Assembly: GCF_017549005.1 (NCBI RefSeq)
Contig: NZ_JAFYYT010000026.1
Span: 1-33,908, forward strand
Origin: Ruminococcus sp.
Lineage (GTDB): Bacteria; Bacillota; Clostridia; Oscillospirales; Ruminococcaceae
Direction: 5' to 3'
Length of the DNA stretch: 33,908 nt
The notes under the pieces are model-generated. The model had not been told where the DNA came from. It did not search any database and saw nothing but the letters and a program-made list of their open reading frames with translations. A program made the position numbers and the translations under genes. This document shows positions 30,877-33,908 of this stretch, in pieces; positions within the stretch are counted from its first letter, which is position 1, and every line of letters starts with the position of its first letter.

Positions 30877-31266
30877 TTATTCACGCAGGTAACTTTTTGC
30901 CGCTTTATCAACGTCTTCCAGCTGCTCGCCTTTTGTGGGTGAAACTGCGATACGCTCGACTTCTGCCGTTATAAGAGCGTTTTCGGAAAAGCTCCTGTTC
31001 CTTTTCAGCAGATAAGTGATTATGTTGAACTTCCATATATCGTCAGTCTGTTCGGGTCTCAGAAGCTTCGGGATAAACGGGGCGGTCACTTTGCTGTGTA
31101 CGGAAAGTATCTCCGCTGTATCCCCTGCAACAGGCCAGTCCATGTCCTGTATCCATTCAAGAAGCCCGGGGATTATGGGCTCTATTTCGGTATCTGAGAG
31201 CTTTTTCAGCTCTGATATCACCGTGATATCATATTTGTCCTTCGGAACAAGCGCTTTTATATCCAT
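30877..31266 (-). CDS. DUF5071 domain protein
   Basis: A 129-residue helical protein. LVPKDKYD (6-13), LKKLSDTEIEPIIPGLLEWIQDMDWPVAGDTAEIL (20-53) and DDIWKFNIITYLL fit the DUF5071 pattern, a HEAT-like helical family of unknown function often found near immunity genes. GGAGTG precedes the ATG. It is the second gene of a unit with the membrane protein gene at 31281-32006, 14 bases apart. Confidence 0.75.
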   Translation of the reverse strand: MDIKALVPKDKYDITVISELKKLSDTEIEPIIPGLLEWIQDMDWPVAGDTAEILSVHSKVTAPFIPKLLRPEQTDDIWKFNIITYLLKRNRSFSENALITAEVERIAVSPTKGEQLEDVDKAAKSYLRE

Positions 31267-31280
31267 TTTTCACTCCGTTC

Positions 31281-32006
31281 TCAATTGAATGAATAATCAT
31301 CGGAAAGCACGGTAAACAGCGAATAAACTCCGCCCTCGTCAAGCTTGAGATATCTGTCATAGGGATAAAGGACGAAGTTAAGTGTTTTGTTTTTGACCCT
31401 GATGCTTATTTTCCTGATGTCAGAGCTTGGATACATTCTTTCCATGACTGTTTTTTCTTCGTCGGTATGCGGAAAATGCAGAGACAAAAGGTCACTGTAG
31501 AGCTTATCCTTCATGGCTTCATCAGTCTTTACGGAGCTGCCGTCAACAGTCACGCCGAGGATATCCTTTCCCGAGCTGATGGAAAAGACGTTTTTCAGCA
31601 GCCATTTCATATCAATACTGCCGTTGTCTTCGATATAATAGTTAGTGAAGTCGCACTTTTCATATTCATTGTCTTTTTTGCGAATGAGAGTTTTTATATC
31701 GTCGGAACCTTTAAGCTTGTACCATTCGATATCCTCACCGCTGAATTCCGCGACTTTTTCGCCCTTCTTAAATCTCAGCATAAAGCTTTTTACAGGTGAA
31801 AGCTCCTCTTTTTCATAGTAAAGCTTAAATCCATCGCACTTTACAATTGTCCCGCATTTCGGGAGAGTGTGAACTCGTGAAAAACTGAATGCTCCGTATA
31901 CAGCGCATATGCAGACTGCAATTGCTGCGGCAATAAGTATTATCAGCTTTTTTCCTTTTCGTTTTGTCGGTTTTGTTGTTTCATCATTGCTGCCATGTTG
32001 CTTCAT
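31281..32006 (-). CDS. hypothetical single-pass membrane protein
   Basis: A 241-residue protein with a basic start (KPTKRKGKK), one hydrophobic helix (about 20-42) and a soluble extracytoplasmic domain of about 200 residues. There is no lipobox. The domain carries many Lys/Asp/Glu residues and no recognised motif. AAAGGAACG lies before the ATG. A consensus promoter (32068-32096) and a 5' hairpin precede it. Confidence 0.7.
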   Translation of the reverse strand: MKQHGSNDETTKPTKRKGKKLIILIAAAIAVCICAVYGAFSFSRVHTLPKCGTIVKCDGFKLYYEKEELSPVKSFMLRFKKGEKVAEFSGEDIEWYKLKGSDDIKTLIRKKDNEYEKCDFTNYYIEDNGSIDMKWLLKNVFSISSGKDILGVTVDGSSVKTDEAMKDKLYSDLLSLHFPHTDEEKTVMERMYPSSDIRKISIRVKNKTLNFVLYPYDRYLKLDEGGVYSLFTVLSDDYSFN

Positions 32007-32036
32007 GTGTGCTGCGTTCCTTTCTGTTTTGAGTAA

Positions 32037-32056
32037 GGGCGGCAGAATCGCCGCCC
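32037..32056 (-). promoter_or_regulatory. GC-rich hairpin in the leader of the 31281-32006 gene
   Basis: GGGCGGC-N6-GCCGCCC, a perfect seven-base stem, lies 30 bases upstream of the ATG. No T run follows on the minus strand. It is a message-stabilising stem or a weak terminator of the phage-like genes. Confidence 0.5.
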
Positions 32057-32067
32057 TGTTCAGTTTT

Positions 32068-32096
32068 ATTATACATCATTCAGTATGCTGTGTCAA
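32068..32096 (-). promoter_or_regulatory. consensus sigma-A promoter of the membrane/DUF5071 unit
   Basis: On the minus strand perfect TTGACA (32091-32096), 17-base spacer, perfect TATAAT (32068-32073). It starts seven bases after the end of the preceding phage-like gene. Confidence 0.88.
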
Positions 32097-32102
32097 TAAA
32101 GG

Positions 32103-33146
32103 TCAGGTGCCCATATACTTGATATAGACCTCCGACGGCTTCACCCAGGAATCAACGTCGAGGACGTTCCTTCCGCTGTAGGTCGGGATAGTTACTGAAG
32201 TTCCCGTAAAGGTTATCTCGTCGTTTTCGTAAAGCATAGACCTGCCGAGACTTATATCCACCGTCGTTACCTGTCCGCTGCTGCTGACCCTGACGGGAAG
32301 TATAGCATGAGGCGCGTCCCAGCAGGAAACTCCCTCATATACCCGGGTAGCGTAGGTTATTGAAAACGGCTGCGCTACAGTATCGGAATCTACTACCATG
32401 AATCGCGGCATGAACTCCTCTGTCGAAATGTTATGACCCATTCCGTCAAAGAAAAGTCCTATCTCCATAGGTTCCGTAATTGTGAAGCTGTACTCGAGAT
32501 GTACGAAATTGTCCCCCTGATACAGCGACCTGTCAAACTGCTCACTGAGCAAAGTCTGACCATTTGGCTTAACCAGCGCTATTACAGGAGTTCCGCGGAA
32601 TGAATTTGAGGACGGGTACTTTGTCAGCCTGTCACTTAACCACTGACCCGAATGGTCAAAGGCTTCCATAATAAGCTTGTAGCTGCCTGCGTCAAGCCTG
32701 AATCTGTACTGGCAGGTATTATACCCGATCTGGCGGTCGTCTATTCCGACAACGTTGCCGCTGATTGACATAGTCTTGCTGTAGGTTGAACCGAGCCACT
32801 GCTCGCGGTTGGCAGAATATGAACCTCCTCTGGGTATTGACGGTCCTGTCCGCGCAAAGCTGTACGAAACAGTTCCCGCATACTGCGAGCCTGAGGGCTG
32901 TCCATTGGAAACGCTTACGGCAGCCTGTTTAAGATAGTTGAATGTGTACTTTCCGACTCCGTCTGCGGCTCCCTTTATATGCCAGTCGATCAGGGCCGTG
33001 CCGTCTGAATTAAATATGAGCGGCGGTACTCCTGTGAGTTCCCTTATGCCGGGGCCCGAATGGCTGAAAAAAGCCTTTCCCTGCAATAGCGTGTACTTAT
33101 CGTCAGCAAGCCCTGCTTTTCCTGCTTTGAGGATCTCTTCAAGCAT
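32103..33146 (-). CDS. phage-structural-like or surface beta-rich protein
   Basis: A 347-residue protein. A short helical start (MLEEILKAGKAG) is followed by a phage tail/baseplate-like stretch (GVPPLIFNSDGTALIDWHIKG, about 38-58) and then long strand-rich, Ser/Gly/Tyr-rich sequence. It has no signal peptide. The start at 33146 is four bases after the preceding stop with GGAG upstream; an ATG at 33170 overlaps that gene and lacks a site. The protein is probably a relic or domesticated phage tail component. No capsid, portal or integrase lies beside it. Confidence 0.55.
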   Translation of the reverse strand: MLEEILKAGKAGLADDKYTLLQGKAFFSHSGPGIRELTGVPPLIFNSDGTALIDWHIKGAADGVGKYTFNYLKQAAVSVSNGQPSGSQYAGTVSYSFARTGPSIPRGGSYSANREQWLGSTYSKTMSISGNVVGIDDRQIGYNTCQYRFRLDAGSYKLIMEAFDHSGQWLSDRLTKYPSSNSFRGTPVIALVKPNGQTLLSEQFDRSLYQGDNFVHLEYSFTITEPMEIGLFFDGMGHNISTEEFMPRFMVVDSDTVAQPFSITYATRVYEGVSCWDAPHAILPVRVSSSGQVTTVDISLGRSMLYENDEITFTGTSVTIPTYSGRNVLDVDSWVKPSEVYIKYMGT

Positions 33147-33150
33147 AGGC

Positions 33151-33399
33151 TCACTCTCCGTCCTGTTCATAGGGATCGTAAGTGTCGCCCGTGGTCTGGT
33201 CGACCCATACGCCGTTGCTCATGAGGCCGTAGAATGTTCCCGTGCTAACCTCCCACGCAAGGCTTCCCTGCCCGAGAGTTCTGCCGTCTATCCCATTGAC
33301 GGTGGGAAGCTCGGCTTTCGTATCAACGGCGAGTTCCGCAATTACTACGGACCGCTGGTCGCTGAAATTCATGAATCTTTCTTTTAAAATAGTTAACAT
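33151..33399 (-). CDS. small phage-like protein
   Basis: An 82-residue protein. LAVDTKAELPTVNGIDGRTLGQGSLAWEVSTGTFYGLMSNGVWV (about 23-66) resembles small proteins encoded in prophage tail modules (DTxxxLPxxxxxxGxxLxQGS...STGxFY). AAGGAG lies nine bases before the ATG, which favours it over one at 33441. It is followed four bases later by the 347-residue gene. Upstream is a perfect LacI/CcpA-type palindrome at 33427-33440. Confidence 0.6.
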   Translation of the reverse strand: MLTILKERFMNFSDQRSVVIAELAVDTKAELPTVNGIDGRTLGQGSLAWEVSTGTFYGLMSNGVWVDQTTGDTYDPYEQDGE

Positions 33400-33426
33400 A
33401 GTTGGTTCTCCTTTTTGATTTATTTT

Positions 33427-33440
33427 TGAAAGCGCTTTCA
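33427..33440. promoter_or_regulatory. perfect cre/LacI-family operator palindrome
   Basis: TGAAAGCGCTTTCA is a perfect 14-base palindrome and fits the CcpA cre (TGWAANCGNTNWCA) and related LacI-family operators. It lies 28 bases upstream of the phage-like ATG. A weak promoter (TTGATA 33485-33490, 17 bases, TAAAAA 33462-33467, minus strand) precedes it, so binding would act as a roadblock. Confidence 0.6.
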
Positions 33441-33550
33441 TAAGGGGGCTGAAATGAGCACTTTTTAAACGTAAAACCGTTTAATATCAATTATTTTATA
33501 CCTCAGGTGGACTTTTCACAGGTAAGTTGGAGCTGTTCAGGCATAAAAAT

Positions 33551-33571
33551 GACGGCCTCCGGCCGCCTTTT
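33551..33571. terminator. bidirectional terminator-like hairpin
   Basis: GACGGCC-TCC-GGCCGCC followed by TTTT on plus and ATTTTT on minus; seven pairs including one G-U. It lies in the 33442-33708 gap, where I see no gene. Confidence 0.55.
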
Positions 33572-33708
33572 GTATTTATAATGATATATTTAACTTTTGT
33601 TGGCTTCGGCCCCTCGCTTCTCCCTGTGCTTTTCACCAACTATGATTCGCTTGTATATCAACTAATTGTGCGTGTCTCCAAATTTTATCCTCAGTTGCCC
33701 TCCTCTGC

Positions 33709-33737
33709 TTGACTTTTTACCCGTTTTGTAATATAAT
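33709..33737 (+). promoter_or_regulatory. promoter of the tRNA genes
   Basis: TTGACT (33709-33714), 17-base spacer, TATAAT (33732-33737), 35 bases before tRNA-Met. The downstream AATTTAGTCGC matches the rRNA promoter at the left edge in 10 of 11 bases. Confidence 0.88.
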
Positions 33738-33771
33738 AATTTAGTCGCAGGTGACGCCTGCTACCATTTAT

Positions 33772-33848
33772 GGCGGCATAGCTCAGTTGGCTAGAGTACT
33801 CGGTTCATACCCGATTGGTCGTTGGTTCAAATCCTACTGCCGCTACCA
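33772..33848 (+). tRNA. tRNA-Met(CAT), elongator
   Basis: A full 77-base cloverleaf: acceptor GGCGGCA pairs with TGCCGCT (one G-U), and discriminator A and CCA (33846-33848) are encoded. The anticodon CAT is at 33806-33808 in the loop TTCATAC. The anticodon stem CTCGG/CCGAT lacks the three G-C pairs of the initiator, and the first pair is G-U. The acceptor differs from tRNA-Ile2 (GGACC). It is therefore elongator methionine. Confidence 0.95.
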
Positions 33849-33851
33849 TAT

Positions 33852-33908
33852 GGCCCGTTGGTCAAGAGGTTAAGACATCGCCCTTTCACGGCGGAATCAT
33901 GGGTTCAA
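33852..33908 (+). tRNA. tRNA-Glu(TTC), truncated by the window edge
   Basis: Starts GGCCCGTTGGTCAAGAGGTT like Bacillus tRNA-Glu. The anticodon TTC is at 33885-33887 in the loop CTTTCAC with stem TCGCC/GGCGG. The window ends in the T loop (GGGTTCAA), so the acceptor 3' half is missing. It is three bases after tRNA-Met, in the same transcript. Confidence 0.95.

Noticed and set aside
33527-33712. 61-residue open frame on plus before the tRNAs
   Set aside because: It runs through a terminator hairpin and into the tRNA promoter; no ribosome site.
33772-33848. tRNA-Met(CAT) as initiator or as tRNA-Ile2
   Set aside because: It lacks the three G-C pairs of the initiator anticodon stem, and its acceptor GGCGGCA matches elongator Met, not Ile2.

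Overview
The window looks like chromosome from an anaerobic, low-to-mid GC Firmicute of the Ruminococcus/Oscillospiraceae type. The reasons are strong AGGAGG-type ribosome binding sites, Bacillus-like arginine operators and tRNAs, a HydF [FeFe]-hydrogenase maturase, sporulation-type spoVAD/spoVAE genes and clostridial ECF-sigma/beta-propeller signalling genes. The genus is an inference; no rRNA body lies inside the window. The left edge carries what I read as the promoter and leader of an rRNA operon leaving leftwards. The right edge carries tRNA-Met and a truncated tRNA-Glu. The window is therefore bracketed by stable-RNA loci, whose promoters share an initially transcribed sequence.

Region 1 (about 0.26-13.7 kb, all minus strand) is a complete linear arginine pathway downstream of glutamate, with the acetyl group recycled by ArgJ. 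In transcription order it reads argG, GNAT, guanine-deaminase-like, argH, small membrane protein, zinc ribbon, five tandem hairpins, argC, CdiI-type immunity-like protein, argJ, two bacterial-PH-like membrane proteins, argB, argD, LURP/tubby-like protein, argF, and two small membrane proteins. Small unrelated genes sit between most of the arg genes. argG has a TTGACA/TATAAT promoter with an ARG box (TGAAT-N4-ATTCA), so an ArgR/AhrC repressor is expected. argD-x-argF has its own promoter.

Region 2 (14.0-19.0 kb, plus strand) holds a lactate/malate dehydrogenase family gene followed by malic enzyme (a possible malate shunt), a GNAT acetyltransferase preceded by a repeat, hydF, a DUF2809 membrane protein, and a MazF/EndoA-type toxin with no antitoxin next to it. 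The toxin's ribosome binding site lies inside one arm of a long inverted repeat.

Region 3 (19.1-28.1 kb) holds a P2A calcium-type ATPase (minus), a zinc-ribbon/pilin-like membrane protein (plus), and an ECF sigma factor with a membrane-anchored beta-propeller protein that is probably its anti-sigma (minus). Divergent from these is a large LacI-sensor/degenerate-GGDEF/AraC regulator that starts at TTG.

Region 4 (28.2-33.9 kb) holds two unknown coupled genes, a repeat nested in inverted flanks, spoVAD-spoVAE behind a good sigma-G/sigma-F-like promoter but without spoVAC beside them, a two-gene DUF5071/membrane operon, two phage-structural-like genes behind a perfect LacI/CcpA-type palindrome, and then the tRNAs. 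Repeats of several families (GGGCGGATA palindromes, GTTGAGAGTT elements, GGGACGCC hairpins) are scattered through the intergenic gaps. No CRISPR array, insertion sequence or transposase was found.
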